Shown: piece by piece, positions 1-6,913 of the stretch
Position numbering within the stretch: the stretch's first letter is position 1
Layout: every line of letters starts with the position of its first letter
Source: JAUPVL01 sp964481235
GTDB taxonomy: Bacteria > Patescibacteriota > Saccharimonadia > CAILAD01 > BJGX01
Assembly: GCA_964481235.1 (NCBI GenBank)
Contig: CAYZYH010000007.1
Coordinates: forward strand, 1 to 54,442
Reading direction: 5' to 3'
DNA: 54,442 nt
Position numbers and translations under genes: made by a program
The notes under the pieces: generated by a model
Told to the model about the DNA's origin: nothing
Database searches by the model: none
What the model saw: only the letters and a program-made list of their open reading frames with translations

Positions 1-4
1 TCGA

Positions 5-81
5 GGGGGTGTGGCGCAGTTGGCTTGCGCGCTTGGTTTGGGAACCATCGGTCGAAGGTTCGAGTCCTTTATCCCCGACCA
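5..81 (+). tRNA. tRNA-Pro (UGG), hybrid or degenerate
   Basis: A tRNA-sized unit with anticodon TGG in the loop TTTGGGA, a D-stem GCGC/GCGC, a good T-arm (GAAGG, TTCGAGT, CCTTT) and an encoded CCA at 79-81. The 5' half (GGGGGTG acceptor strand, CTTGG anticodon strand) does not pair with the 3' half (ATCCCCG acceptor strand, ACCAT anticodon strand): only 4 of 7 acceptor pairs and 2 of 5 anticodon-stem pairs form. The 3' half would instead suit a partner beginning CGGGGAT with anticodon strand ATGGT. The simplest reading is a recombination junction in the anticodon loop, made by the adjacent serine recombinase whose 3' end overlaps this gene by 13 bp. It may be non-functional as a tRNA. Confidence 0.6.
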
Positions 82-1880
82 GTAGATATTTTCGTTAAAT
101 CCACCAGCATATTGTATGGTGGATTTAGTTTTATAACAGATACAGCGTCGTCCGCTACACGTAGGTTCAACACCAGCTCGTTGCATACGGCGTCTTGTTC
201 CATTAAATCAGTCGTTTTCAGTAGCGTCACCAGATACGATTTAACAAGTTCGTAAAACTCTTTTTCGGTTGGTAAGCCAGCACTCAGCCGTTTTAGTTCG
301 TCTTCACTCTTTTTGATATTGTGCTTAGCGACGTTGATAAGCTGTTGGTGATGTTCAAGTTTGCCTGTGTGGTGCTTCTTGTAATCAGCAGGGTGTTTAA
401 TCTGAAAATCCTGATACCTTGCATACTGTTTTTCATTGCTTCGTAGGTCGTTTTTAGCTTCTGACAGCTTACGCTTAGCAATAGCTGTGTCCTGTGCCAG
501 CCTGACGCTTAGTCTGTCAATGTACTGCCTGTATGCCTGTCTACTCTTCTTAGTACAGTTACGCAGTGTCCACTCTATGTGAGCCATTACAATGCCAGCA
601 CGTACACTTTTCTTGAGCTTTATACCTGCTTTGGCGTTCTCAGCGTCCTTGTAGCGTTGGCAATCCTTGTTACGGCAGTAGAAGCTAATCAGCCAGCGAC
701 CTTTGTTTTTGCCTCGCTTAATTTCCTGGTGCTGAAATTGCATTATGGTGTCACAGTAGTCACAAATGACCTTGCCACGTAACAGCCCATAGTCCAGGCG
801 TTTGTTTTGGACGGCTTTACCAGCGTATTTAACGCCAAAACTGCTTGCAATGCCTTGATTAAGCTGTATATGTTCGTCAGGCGTAAGCAAGGGCAGGAAG
901 TCGTATAGCTCGGTTAAATCAGCCAAGTTCTTGCCGTACTGGTACAAGCCAAAATAAAACGGGTCAGCAAAAATATCACCCACCATTTGCTTGTCTACTT
1001 TGACCATTGCGTGGTCTTCGTCCTGGTCTTTTCTGACACCTAGATGTGATTTGTTTAGGAAGTCAGCAATCTCTATGTTATTTTTGCCCTGATACAGCCT
1101 CATATTGACGGCTTCACGTAGTAAGTCCCAGTTATAACCGTCTGGCATAAAGTAGCCCGTACTTTTGTCTACGTAATACCCCTTTTTGGTAACACCCGTG
1201 TACTTACCGTCCTTGATATTGCCTGTAATACCCCTGCTTACGTCTACTGACAATTTGTCAGAATACTGCTTAGACGTAGCAAACAGTATGCCTAATAGCA
1301 TTTTGCCGTTCGGGTTGTTCTCAAACTGGTAGGTCTTAAATTGCAAGTCCTGTATCTGCTCTTGGTCAATCATTTCTATGACCTCACCAGCCTCTTTCAT
1401 ATTGCGTGATATACGGTCAGGCGACCACGCAATTAACCCGTGATACTTGCCAGTCTTAAAGCCCATAATCATATCGTCAAATATGGGTCGGTTGCCCGAT
1501 ATTTTTGCAGAAGCACTTTCTTCAAGTATGTCTCTTTCGTCTACTGTTATTTTGAGCCTGTGAGCCAGTTCTAAGCACTCGGCTCGTTGGTCTTCTAGTG
1601 ACCGTACTTGTTTAGCCTCGTCATCAGTGGACTTACGCAAATACACCACGTAACGGCGTTTCTCTTTGGGTAATATTCGGTTTGTACCCTCTTCAACTCG
1701 TACAAAATACTCAGTCAGGTCTTGGACACTACGTTTACTGCCAGGTAGGCTATAAACGTCAGGGTTTTCAGCTTTACGCTTGGCTAACTTTTGCTCAGTT
1801 TCAAGTTGTTTGTCCTTTGCTAGCAGTACCTTTTGGCGTTTTTTACGAGGCTGCTGCGTCGGCTTTTTCGGGCTAACCAT
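69..1880 (-). CDS. Large serine recombinase (site-specific integrase)
   Basis: A 603-aa DNA recombinase of the large serine family, which cuts and rejoins att sites through a phosphoserine link. After a Lys/Arg-rich N-terminal extension of about 75 residues, the resolvase domain opens with YLRKS (residues 80-84; S84 is the likely nucleophile) and continues with a SxDRxSRN stretch. A recombinase domain, a zinc-ribbon region (CDYC followed by CRNKDC) and a long charged coiled-coil tail follow, as in phage-type serine integrases. The stop codon and the last residues (TGRG) are encoded on the antisense strand of the tRNA-Pro acceptor stem. It overlaps the upstream methyltransferase by 8 bp, so the two are probably co-translated. 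The N-terminal extension is longer than usual for the family. Confidence 0.93.
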   Translation of the reverse strand: MVSPKKPTQQPRKKRQKVLLAKDKQLETEQKLAKRKAENPDVYSLPGSKRSVQDLTEYFVRVEEGTNRILPKEKRRYVVYLRKSTDDEAKQVRSLEDQRAECLELAHRLKITVDERDILEESASAKISGNRPIFDDMIMGFKTGKYHGLIAWSPDRISRNMKEAGEVIEMIDQEQIQDLQFKTYQFENNPNGKMLLGILFATSKQYSDKLSVDVSRGITGNIKDGKYTGVTKKGYYVDKSTGYFMPDGYNWDLLREAVNMRLYQGKNNIEIADFLNKSHLGVRKDQDEDHAMVKVDKQMVGDIFADPFYFGLYQYGKNLADLTELYDFLPLLTPDEHIQLNQGIASSFGVKYAGKAVQNKRLDYGLLRGKVICDYCDTIMQFQHQEIKRGKNKGRWLISFYCRNKDCQRYKDAENAKAGIKLKKSVRAGIVMAHIEWTLRNCTKKSRQAYRQYIDRLSVRLAQDTAIAKRKLSEAKNDLRSNEKQYARYQDFQIKHPADYKKHHTGKLEHHQQLINVAKHNIKKSEDELKRLSAGLPTEKEFYELVKSYLVTLLKTTDLMEQDAVCNELVLNLRVADDAVSVIKLNPPYNMLVDLTKISTGRG

Positions 1881-2817
1881 TATTACTGACCTTTTGGAGT
1901 TTGAGTATTTTTGCCTTTTTGCCAGACACTAAAACTGGAAAACTTTTAATAAGCCTAAAATCTTCACTATTCTCTGCAATGTCAGTCAGTACTTCGCTGC
2001 CAGATAATATCACCACAATGGCTTCTGGTTTCGTAACTCGGTATAACTCCTTGAAAGCCTGAGTGTATATGTCGTCCAAATCACTACTCTCATCATATAC
2101 ACCCCAAGGTGGGTCAGTGACAACTCGGTCTACGCTACAATCTGGTATAAAGGCGAGACTACGAGCGTCTGCTATGTGCCACTCAATCAATGAGTGTTCG
2201 TGTCTACCAGCTAACTTCTGCTGGTCAATAGCTATTACCTGTTTACAGCCAAAACCTCGCACAGCTTCGTAAGAGATTGAACCATATCCAGCAAACACAT
2301 CAAGCACCCTGTGTTTTGCTTTAATACCTGCTACTAAACACAAAATGTTAGCCAGTTCAGGACGTAATTCGCCAGAGGATAGCTTTTCTCTCTTAAACTT
2401 AGCTCTCGGCAACCTTAACGTAAACAGCTTCTTGCCAGAAGCTCGCTCAATCAAATAAAAGTCGTTCTTTGATAAGTGAGTGTTAGGCTCAAGACCCAGC
2501 TCCTGCCTTATCTTTGTTTCAAGATTAGTTCGTTCACTCTGGTTTATTGGTTGTGGCGAGCCGTTTTTTAGCAGCATTAAACGATAGTATTTGCCGTTAA
2601 AGACTGATTTTGGTATTTCTAGGTTTTTGTCAGCCACTAAATAAACATTTGTAAAATACCTCAACTCAACCAGACGTTCCATTGTCAAAGAGGACTGAAA
2701 GGTAACCGAGCTGTCATCGTGTTCAACAATTTTTAATTCGTCTAGCTTAAATGATTTAAGTTGCTTGGCGATAATATCGTAAGTACCTGCTGGAAGTGTG
2801 GCAAAGTATAGGCTCAT
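1873..2817 (-). CDS. THUMP/UPF0020-type SAM-dependent RNA or DNA methyltransferase
   Basis: A 314-aa Rossmann-fold methyltransferase. The N-terminal half looks like a THUMP/Trm11-type RNA-binding region. A linker with LPRAKFKR and GELRPELAN matches the RKR..GExRP signature before the catalytic domain of UPF0020 enzymes. SAM motif I is VLDVFAGYGS (residues 171-180) and motif IV is DPPW (235-238), typical of amino-methylating N2-guanine or N6-adenine enzymes. It sits between the recombinase (8-bp overlap) and the excisionase-like gene (3-bp gap), so it is element cargo rather than a housekeeping copy. The substrate cannot be told from sequence; tRNA or rRNA guanine is the family precedent, and element self-protection is an alternative. 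Confidence 0.8.
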   Translation of the reverse strand: MSLYFATLPAGTYDIIAKQLKSFKLDELKIVEHDDSSVTFQSSLTMERLVELRYFTNVYLVADKNLEIPKSVFNGKYYRLMLLKNGSPQPINQSERTNLETKIRQELGLEPNTHLSKNDFYLIERASGKKLFTLRLPRAKFKREKLSSGELRPELANILCLVAGIKAKHRVLDVFAGYGSISYEAVRGFGCKQVIAIDQQKLAGRHEHSLIEWHIADARSLAFIPDCSVDRVVTDPPWGVYDESSDLDDIYTQAFKELYRVTKPEAIVVILSGSEVLTDIAENSEDFRLIKSFPVLVSGKKAKILKLQKVSNNG

Positions 2818-2820
2818 AGC

Positions 2821-3003
2821 TCATTTCTGTTCCATAAACTTTATTAGGTCTGCACGTTTATAGCGTCTTATGCCACGTATGCCTATGCGGTTGGCTTTCA
2901 ACACGCCTTTTTTGTCCCAGTTACGTAGTGTATTGGGGTGTACCTGTAACAGCTCACAGGCTTGCGTAAGGGTTAGATATTCTGGTTGTTTAGTGTCGGT
3001 CAT
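2821..3003 (-). CDS. Excisionase-like MerR-type HTH protein
   Basis: A 60-aa DNA-binding protein consisting of one winged HTH: YLTLTQACELLQVHPNTLRNWDKKG followed by a wing around IRGIRRY and a final helix. This matches the short helix-turn-helix 17/excisionase family that often acts as a recombination directionality factor beside integrases. It is three bases upstream of the methyltransferase gene and is the first gene of the integrase operon. A -10-like TATAAT lies on the minus strand at 3027-3032, giving a leader of about 18 nt. Its role in excision is inferred from size and position only. Confidence 0.85.
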   Translation of the reverse strand: MTDTKQPEYLTLTQACELLQVHPNTLRNWDKKGVLKANRIGIRGIRRYKRADLIKFMEQK

Positions 3004-3090
3004 ACAATCTCACTTTATATAACATTATTATACAACTAACAGATAGCCAATAAAAGGTTAATCGGTTAAAAAATGGTCAATTTTAGGTCG

Positions 3091-3504
3091 CTAAATCTTC
3101 CACTTGGTCATTTCGCCAAGCCCAAACATAGGCAATTCGTTATCGCCGTGAAGTTCAAGTTCAGTTTCGTCCTGACGTAGTGTGTCGCTCAGTTTTATAA
3201 CCATAGTTATTAGTTTGTCTGTGGACATTTCTGACAAGTCACGTTTATCAAGTTCCGCCTTTGCACGGCTCAGCACTTCACCAAATACAGCAATCCTGTG
3301 ACGTTTAGTCATTGCGTACTTTTCTTGTAATTCGTCCAGATACAGCGTCCGTTGGTTGTGTATGTCCTTTGACGTTTGCTCTTCTTTTGACCAGTCAATC
3401 AGCGTTGGCTTACTAACACCAAGCTCGTCAGCTATTTTCTGGTAGCTGTAACCTTTGGCTCGCAGTTCAATAAACTGCTGTTTTTCATCTAGTGTTTTAC
3501 TCAT
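3091..3504 (-). CDS. HTH DNA-binding protein of the mobile element
   Basis: A 137-aa protein with an N-terminal helix-turn-helix of the resolvase/terminase-small-subunit type (FIELRAKGYSYQKIADELGV, residues 12-31, followed by SKPTLIDWSKE). Charged helices and an acidic segment (DETELELHGDNE) follow. It could be a regulator or a small-terminase-like protein; there is no large terminase nearby, so regulator is the simpler reading. The ribosome site TAGGAG precedes the ATG, and several CTACC repeats lie just upstream (3538-3563), a possible operator. It ends about 90 bp before the excisionase-like gene. Confidence 0.75.
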   Translation of the reverse strand: MSKTLDEKQQFIELRAKGYSYQKIADELGVSKPTLIDWSKEEQTSKDIHNQRTLYLDELQEKYAMTKRHRIAVFGEVLSRAKAELDKRDLSEMSTDKLITMVIKLSDTLRQDETELELHGDNELPMFGLGEMTKWKI

Positions 3505-3537
3505 AGAAGTAACTCCTACTAATTAGTTATAATTATT

Positions 3538-3563
3538 GTAGGTAGTTGGTAGCTACTGGTAGG
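3538..3563. repeat. Short CTACC/GGTAG iterations upstream of the HTH gene
   Basis: On the minus strand the motif CTACC recurs four times within 26 bases, immediately upstream of the -10-like TACAAT/TATAAC region of the HTH gene that starts at 3504. Closely spaced iterations before a DNA-binding gene suggest an autoregulatory operator. This is inference; no spacing rule is obvious. Confidence 0.35.
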
Positions 3564-3584
3564 TTCAGCAAGTTTTAGGTTTAG

Positions 3585-3767
3585 TTATTCAGCTACGACA
3601 ACTTCGTCGTCGCTTCCTTGAAATGTCTCTATAACAACTCGGTCACTGGGTGTAGTAAATGGTCTGTCGTCCCAGTTTGATGTGTCCTGTGGTGACGTTT
3701 GTGGTGGCAGGCTAACAGGCTCAGCAGGAGCTTGGTCTTGTGGTTGGTTGTCGCTTGTGTCACTCAT
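3585..3767 (-). CDS. Small acidic Pro/Gln/Asp-rich protein
   Basis: A 60-aa, very acidic and probably disordered protein (many D, Q, P and S; ending GSDDEVVVAE). I recognise no domain. A perfect TATAAT lies on the minus strand at 3776-3781, only 8 nt before the ATG, so the message may be leaderless. It is the first gene of the minus-strand element module and is followed by the HTH gene 80 bp downstream. Its size and acidity recall phage inhibitors or DNA mimics, but nothing beyond composition supports that. Confidence 0.55.
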   Translation of the reverse strand: MSDTSDNQPQDQAPAEPVSLPPQTSPQDTSNWDDRPFTTPSDRVVIETFQGSDDEVVVAE

Positions 3768-3932
3768 ACCCTTGTATTATAGCAAAAATTGGGTTTCAAC
3801 GGCTCGCTCTGGCTTGATTAAATCAGCAACTAATTGGTTAAGGTCAGTCAGCTTTGACAAGAGTAACTTGTAGTGCAAGAGCAGATTGTATAATGTGTCT
3901 AGTACAGGTTCGTTAGCAGTATCTGTATTGCG

Positions 3933-3974
3933 ACCAATAAAAGTGTCTCGCTTTCGCGGGATTTTTTTATTGGT
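3933..3974 (+). terminator. Terminator-like hairpin between element and DUF5652 gene
   Basis: The stem CTCGC/GCGGG with a TTTC loop (3947-3960) is followed by seven T residues. It is flanked by a longer CCAATAAAA/TTTTATTGG inverted repeat, so it could stop transcription in both directions. The next gene's -10 box starts two bases later. Confidence 0.5.
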
Positions 3975-3975
3975 G

Positions 3976-3981
3976 TATAAT
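3976..3981 (+). promoter_or_regulatory. -10 box (TATAAT) of the DUF5652-sortase operon
   Basis: A perfect TATAAT ends 6 nt before the ATG at 3988, placing transcription start at or next to the start codon (leaderless message). Confidence 0.6.
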
Positions 3982-3987
3982 ATAGAT

Positions 3988-4209
3988 ATGGATACAAACA
4001 CTTTCATCAATCAAAATATTTGGTGGATAATTATATTGTTTATATGGAGTACATGCTGGAAGGGATGGGCTCTTTGGCGTGCCGCCAAGTTGGATCAAAA
4101 AGTTTGGTTTATTGTTTTTCTAATAGTTAATACAGTTGGAATACTAGAAATATTCTACATATATTACTTCTCCAAACAAAAAACTGCCACCAGTAAACCA
4201 CAGAAGTAA
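3988..4209 (+). CDS. DUF5652 small membrane protein
   Basis: A 73-aa protein with two transmembrane helices. The aromatic pattern matches DUF5652, a family common in Patescibacteria: WKGWALWRAAK after helix one, then WFIVFLIVNTVGILEIFYI in helix two, and a short Lys-rich tail. I chose the ATG at 3988 because the upstream part of the open frame runs through a terminator-like hairpin and a TATAAT box. The sortase gene follows after 7 bp, so the two are probably co-transcribed. Function unknown. Confidence 0.8.
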   Translation: MDTNTFINQNIWWIIILFIWSTCWKGWALWRAAKLDQKVWFIVFLIVNTVGILEIFYIYYFSKQKTATSKPQK

Positions 4210-4216
4210 TTAGTTA

Positions 4217-4786
4217 ATGCAAAGTAAAAAACGAATTTCTCTGGGTGGTGTGTTTCGAATAGTTCTTGGTATAGTTTCGGTTGGTCTTATAATTATTGGG
4301 TTATATTTATTATTGATTCTATATTTACCCAAGTATTATCATTACATAAAACACCCCAACACCACGATAACCTCTCAAAACAGGGTTTTGATAGATAAAC
4401 AAGGTATTGATACAAATATATATGAAGGTGGGGCTGAAGTTCTAGAAAAAGGCGCATGGCACCAGTATCCAGAAAGAGGTAATCCTCAAGATGGAGGAAA
4501 TTTTATTCTTGCCGCCCACAGTTTTTTATGGGGCTATACACCTTGGCAAGTTATGAATAAGTCATTCTTCTACAACCTAGATGAAGTTGAAGTAGGCGAC
4601 GAGGTTACCGTTCATTGGGATAGTAAAGTTTATCAGTATACAGTAGAGAAAAAATTTCAAATCAAACCTAACGACCCATCTATATTAGAGCCAAGCGGTG
4701 ATGCCAAACTCACTCTATATACCTGCACTGAGGGCGGTAGTGCCGATGGTAGAGTGGTAATTATTGCCAACCCCAAGAACCAATAG
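4217..4786 (+). CDS. Sortase (cysteine transpeptidase)
   Basis: A 189-aa membrane-anchored sortase. A single N-terminal membrane helix (about residues 10-36) is followed by the beta-barrel with the catalytic triad visible: His in ILAAHS, Cys in TLYTC and Arg in the GR of the last strand (ADGRVVII). Sortases cut LPxTG-like signals and join surface proteins to cell-wall or pilin amines. I saw no obvious LPxTG protein in this window, so its substrates are elsewhere or use another signal. It lies 7 bp after the DUF5652 gene. Confidence 0.92.
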   Translation: MQSKKRISLGGVFRIVLGIVSVGLIIIGLYLLLILYLPKYYHYIKHPNTTITSQNRVLIDKQGIDTNIYEGGAEVLEKGAWHQYPERGNPQDGGNFILAAHSFLWGYTPWQVMNKSFFYNLDEVEVGDEVTVHWDSKVYQYTVEKKFQIKPNDPSILEPSGDAKLTLYTCTEGGSADGRVVIIANPKNQ

Positions 4787-4857
4787 TATATATTGACTTA
4801 ATTTACAACATATGTTAGGATAAGTATCCTACTAGTATTCTCATTTAGGAGAAATAG

Positions 4858-5136
4858 TTGAAAATTATCAAGGTAGTTATGGTGGGCATTGTCTTTGTTC
4901 TACTTCTTGTTGGCTGTGGGCAGACCGATCCCCCAACCGTAGACGATATTCAGAACAATGCCGAGTGGTTCACTCTTACAACCCCTGACGGAGAAGTAAT
5001 TGACTGCGTTATGTATGGGTCAATGTCTTCAGGTAGTCAAGACTCTAAGTCTTGGTTTGCTTTTGACTGCGACTGGGGTGACTCCAGCCCTGTTGTGCCC
5101 AATGAGTCGTCAGACGACGGTACAACCGTCAATTAA
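4858..5136 (+). CDS. Small secreted lipoprotein
   Basis: A 92-aa protein starting at TTG (4858) behind a clear AGGAG ribosome site. The N-terminus is a type II signal peptide (KIIKVVMVGIVFVLLL) with lipobox LVGC, so Cys20 should be lipidated. The mature part is short, acidic and Ser/Asp-rich, and contains two further Cys residues that could form a disulphide. No known domain. It stands alone between the sortase and a strong terminator. Confidence 0.75.
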   Translation: MKIIKVVMVGIVFVLLLVGCGQTDPPTVDDIQNNAEWFTLTTPDGEVIDCVMYGSMSSGSQDSKSWFAFDCDWGDSSPVVPNESSDDGTTVN

Positions 5137-5142
5137 CCACCT

Positions 5143-5172
5143 AGCCCGTCTCACTTGTTGAGACGGGCTTTT
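5143..5172 (+). terminator. Rho-independent terminator after the lipoprotein gene
   Basis: A perfect 11-bp GC-rich stem (AGCCCGTCTCA / TGAGACGGGCT, 5-nt loop) followed by TTTTA. It separates the lipoprotein gene from hisS. Confidence 0.9.
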
Positions 5173-5179
5173 ACATTAA

Positions 5180-5209
5180 TTGACCAGAAAGCCCGTTTTA
5201 GGCCATAAT
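5180..5209 (+). promoter_or_regulatory. hisS promoter
   Basis: TTGACC (5180-5185), an 18-bp spacer and CATAAT (5204-5209). The -10 ends 6 nt before the ATG at 5216. This shows that the in-frame TTG at 5180 is the -35 element rather than a start codon. Confidence 0.75.
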
Positions 5210-5215
5210 GAAGTA

Positions 5216-6529
5216 ATGGATAAGGTAACACCAAGACGGCCATCTGGTTTTGTAGAGTACTTGCCAAGTCAGCAAGCCCAGCTACAAGCCATGCTCGATA
5301 CAGTTCGTAAAGTATACGAAAAATATGGTTTTTTACCTATTGAAACACCGGCAGTTGAGCTAGCCGAAGTATTACTTGCAAAAGGTGGTGGTGAAACAGA
5401 AAAAGAGGTGTATAGATTTAGTAAGGGTGATAAAGAGTATGTACTGCACTACGATCTTACTGTACCACTAGCACGTTATGTAGCAGAACACGAAAACGAT
5501 CTTACCTTTCCGTTTAGGCGTTATCAGATGCAAAAAGTTTGGCGTGCGGAGAGAGCCCAAAGAGGTAGGTACAGAGAATTCTATCAGTGTGATGCCGACA
5601 TAATTGGAAGCTCTAGTATGGGACACGATGCCGAGTTAATCGCTCTGAGCGCAGACATATTCAAATCACTAGAGTTGGGCGATTTCAGTATTCGTATAAG
5701 TAATCGCAAGTTGCTTGCTGGTTTTTTAGAGGCAATCGGTTTGCAAAACAAAACAAGCGATATACTAAGAACTATTGATAAACTAGAGAAAATCGGTAAA
5801 GACGAAGTTGTAAAAATGCTTAAATCAGCCGGCTGTGGCGACGACGACTCCAGTCAAATAATAGATTTTGTGAATATATATGGTAGTACAGAAGAAGTAT
5901 TAAATCAGCTAGAAGGCTTATATATAGAGAACAAAATGTTTAAAGCTGGAGTTGTTGAAATAAAAGAACTGCTTATACAAGTAAAGGCACTAAACATCGA
6001 TGAATCGGTGTATATGCTCGATCTAAGGATAGTACGCGGTCTAGACTATTACACCAGTACAGTGTATGAAACTGTTCTTACTCAACATCCCGAGTTTGGA
6101 TCGGTACTTTCTGGTGGAAGATACGACAATTTGGCTGATTACTACACCAAAACTCATTTGCCGGGTGTCGGTGTTTCACTAGGCTTAAGTCGATTATTTG
6201 CTGCTGCATTGGAGGCAAATTTAATACCCGAGCGCCAAAAACAAGTAGGAGTATACGTAGTAAATTTTGGTGAAGGTGCTCGCAATTGGGCTCTCAAAGT
6301 AGCTCAAGATTTTCGTGCTGCCGGCATACCTACCCAAGTTGATCTCGAGAATAATAAAGTCGATAAGCAATTTAAATATGCCAATAAGTTAAGGGTGCCT
6401 TATACTGTCGTTATTGGAGAAGAAGAAGTTAGCGCCAAACAGGTAGTTTTGAAAAATATGATTAGTGGTGAGCAAGAATCTTTGGCAATCGATACGGCCA
6501 TACTGCATTACCAAAAAAACCTCAACTAA
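5216..6529 (+). CDS. hisS: Histidyl-tRNA synthetase
   Basis: A 437-aa class II synthetase that charges tRNA-His. Motif 2 is RAERAQRGRYREFYQCDAD, the histidine-binding region is RIVRGLDYYTSTVYE, and motif 3 is GVGVSLGLSRL. The C-terminal anticodon-binding domain ends around VVIGEEEVSAKQVVLKNM. Length is normal for the family. The ATG at 5216 is preferred because a good -35/-10 pair lies immediately upstream, overlapping the longer frame. The next gene on this strand is controlled by a T-box, so hisS is probably monocistronic. Confidence 0.96.
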   Translation: MDKVTPRRPSGFVEYLPSQQAQLQAMLDTVRKVYEKYGFLPIETPAVELAEVLLAKGGGETEKEVYRFSKGDKEYVLHYDLTVPLARYVAEHENDLTFPFRRYQMQKVWRAERAQRGRYREFYQCDADIIGSSSMGHDAELIALSADIFKSLELGDFSIRISNRKLLAGFLEAIGLQNKTSDILRTIDKLEKIGKDEVVKMLKSAGCGDDDSSQIIDFVNIYGSTEEVLNQLEGLYIENKMFKAGVVEIKELLIQVKALNIDESVYMLDLRIVRGLDYYTSTVYETVLTQHPEFGSVLSGGRYDNLADYYTKTHLPGVGVSLGLSRLFAAALEANLIPERQKQVGVYVVNFGEGARNWALKVAQDFRAAGIPTQVDLENNKVDKQFKYANKLRVPYTVVIGEEEVSAKQVVLKNMISGEQESLAIDTAILHYQKNLN

Positions 6530-6533
6530 GTCA

Positions 6534-6561
6534 TTGACATATAATTTGTATAGTGTAGAAT
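6534..6561 (+). promoter_or_regulatory. Promoter of the T-box leader
   Basis: TTGACA (6534-6539), a 16-bp spacer and TAGAAT (6556-6561), directly after the hisS stop codon. Transcription should start near 6568 and enter the T-box leader. Confidence 0.6.
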
Positions 6562-6567
6562 AATTAT

Positions 6568-6880
6568 ATTAATTGAACCTACTACAACAACAAAATCTAT
6601 ATTTAGTTCCTGCGGATTACACAATCGACTGCAGGGTTGGGGCTAAATTATCTGTCATATGATAGAAGATGGTTATTGCACAAGTGATAACCCGGACGCA
6701 CCCGTAACCATGTGCTAGCTGTTGTCGCCCATTCAATAAGGGGTCTGAGTCAGTGAAGTGGTCTTTTTTAGTAGAAATTATACTAAGAAGGCAAACAAGG
6801 TGGTACCGCGGTATTTATAACAAATAGAATCCCGCCCTTGTCTCGTATCTTTTGATATGAGGTGGGGGCGGGATTTTTTA
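6568..6880 (+). promoter_or_regulatory. T-box riboswitch (tRNA-sensing leader)
   Basis: A long leader ending in the T-box signature AAGGTGGTACCGCGG (6799-6811 core). The bulge TGGT would pair with an uncharged ACCA tRNA end. An 11-bp stem III (6763-6791) precedes it. The antiterminator pairs ACAAGG with CCTTGT. The competing terminator pairs AATCCCGCCC (6828-6837) with GGGCGGGATT (6866-6875), followed by a T-run. Upstream hairpins (ATTTAG/CTAAAT with CCTGC/GCAGG, and ATGGTTA/TAACCAT) are likely stem I parts. I could not fix the specifier codon. Proline is inferred because proS is the only synthetase downstream and tRNA-Pro ends in A-CCA. Low charging would allow read-through into the hydrolase and proS. 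Confidence 0.9.
6828..6880 (+). terminator. T-box attenuator terminator
   Basis: A 10-bp stem (AATCCCGCCC / GGGCGGGATT) is extended by an inner 8-bp helix with a TTTT loop (CTCGTATC / GATATGAG), then a T-run at 6874-6879. Its 5' arm overlaps the antiterminator partner sequence, as expected for a transcriptional T-box. Confidence 0.9.
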
Positions 6881-6913
6881 TTCAAATTAAATCTCGCAAA
6901 GTTCACCAACTAT

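Larger units (their letters stand above)
45..3767. mobile_element. Integrated element module next to tRNA-Pro (right end not located)
   Basis: Five consecutive minus-strand genes form a typical integrative-element module: large serine recombinase, methyltransferase, excisionase-like HTH, a second HTH protein and a small acidic protein. The left edge is placed in the tRNA-Pro anticodon loop, where the two tRNA halves stop matching. I could not find the displaced tRNA 3' half or any duplicated core to the right, so the right boundary is only where the gene character and strand change (3768-3990). The element could be longer. No capsid, replication or conjugation genes are visible. Confidence 0.55.

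Noticed and set aside
3585..3767. Homology between the small acidic proteins at 3585-3767 and 33549-33692
   Set aside because: They share only Pro/Asp/Glu-rich composition; no common motif could be aligned.
3777..4010. Minus-strand 77-aa frame beginning MMKVFVSISILY
   Set aside because: Its first half is antisense to the DUF5652 start, promoter and terminator-like hairpin. Only the last ~40 residues look coding, so it was not listed as a gene and was kept as a finding.
5180..5215. TTG start giving a longer HisRS
   Set aside because: The TTGACC at 5180 is a good -35 with CATAAT 18 bp downstream; the ATG at 5216 fits the family start and the leaderless pattern.
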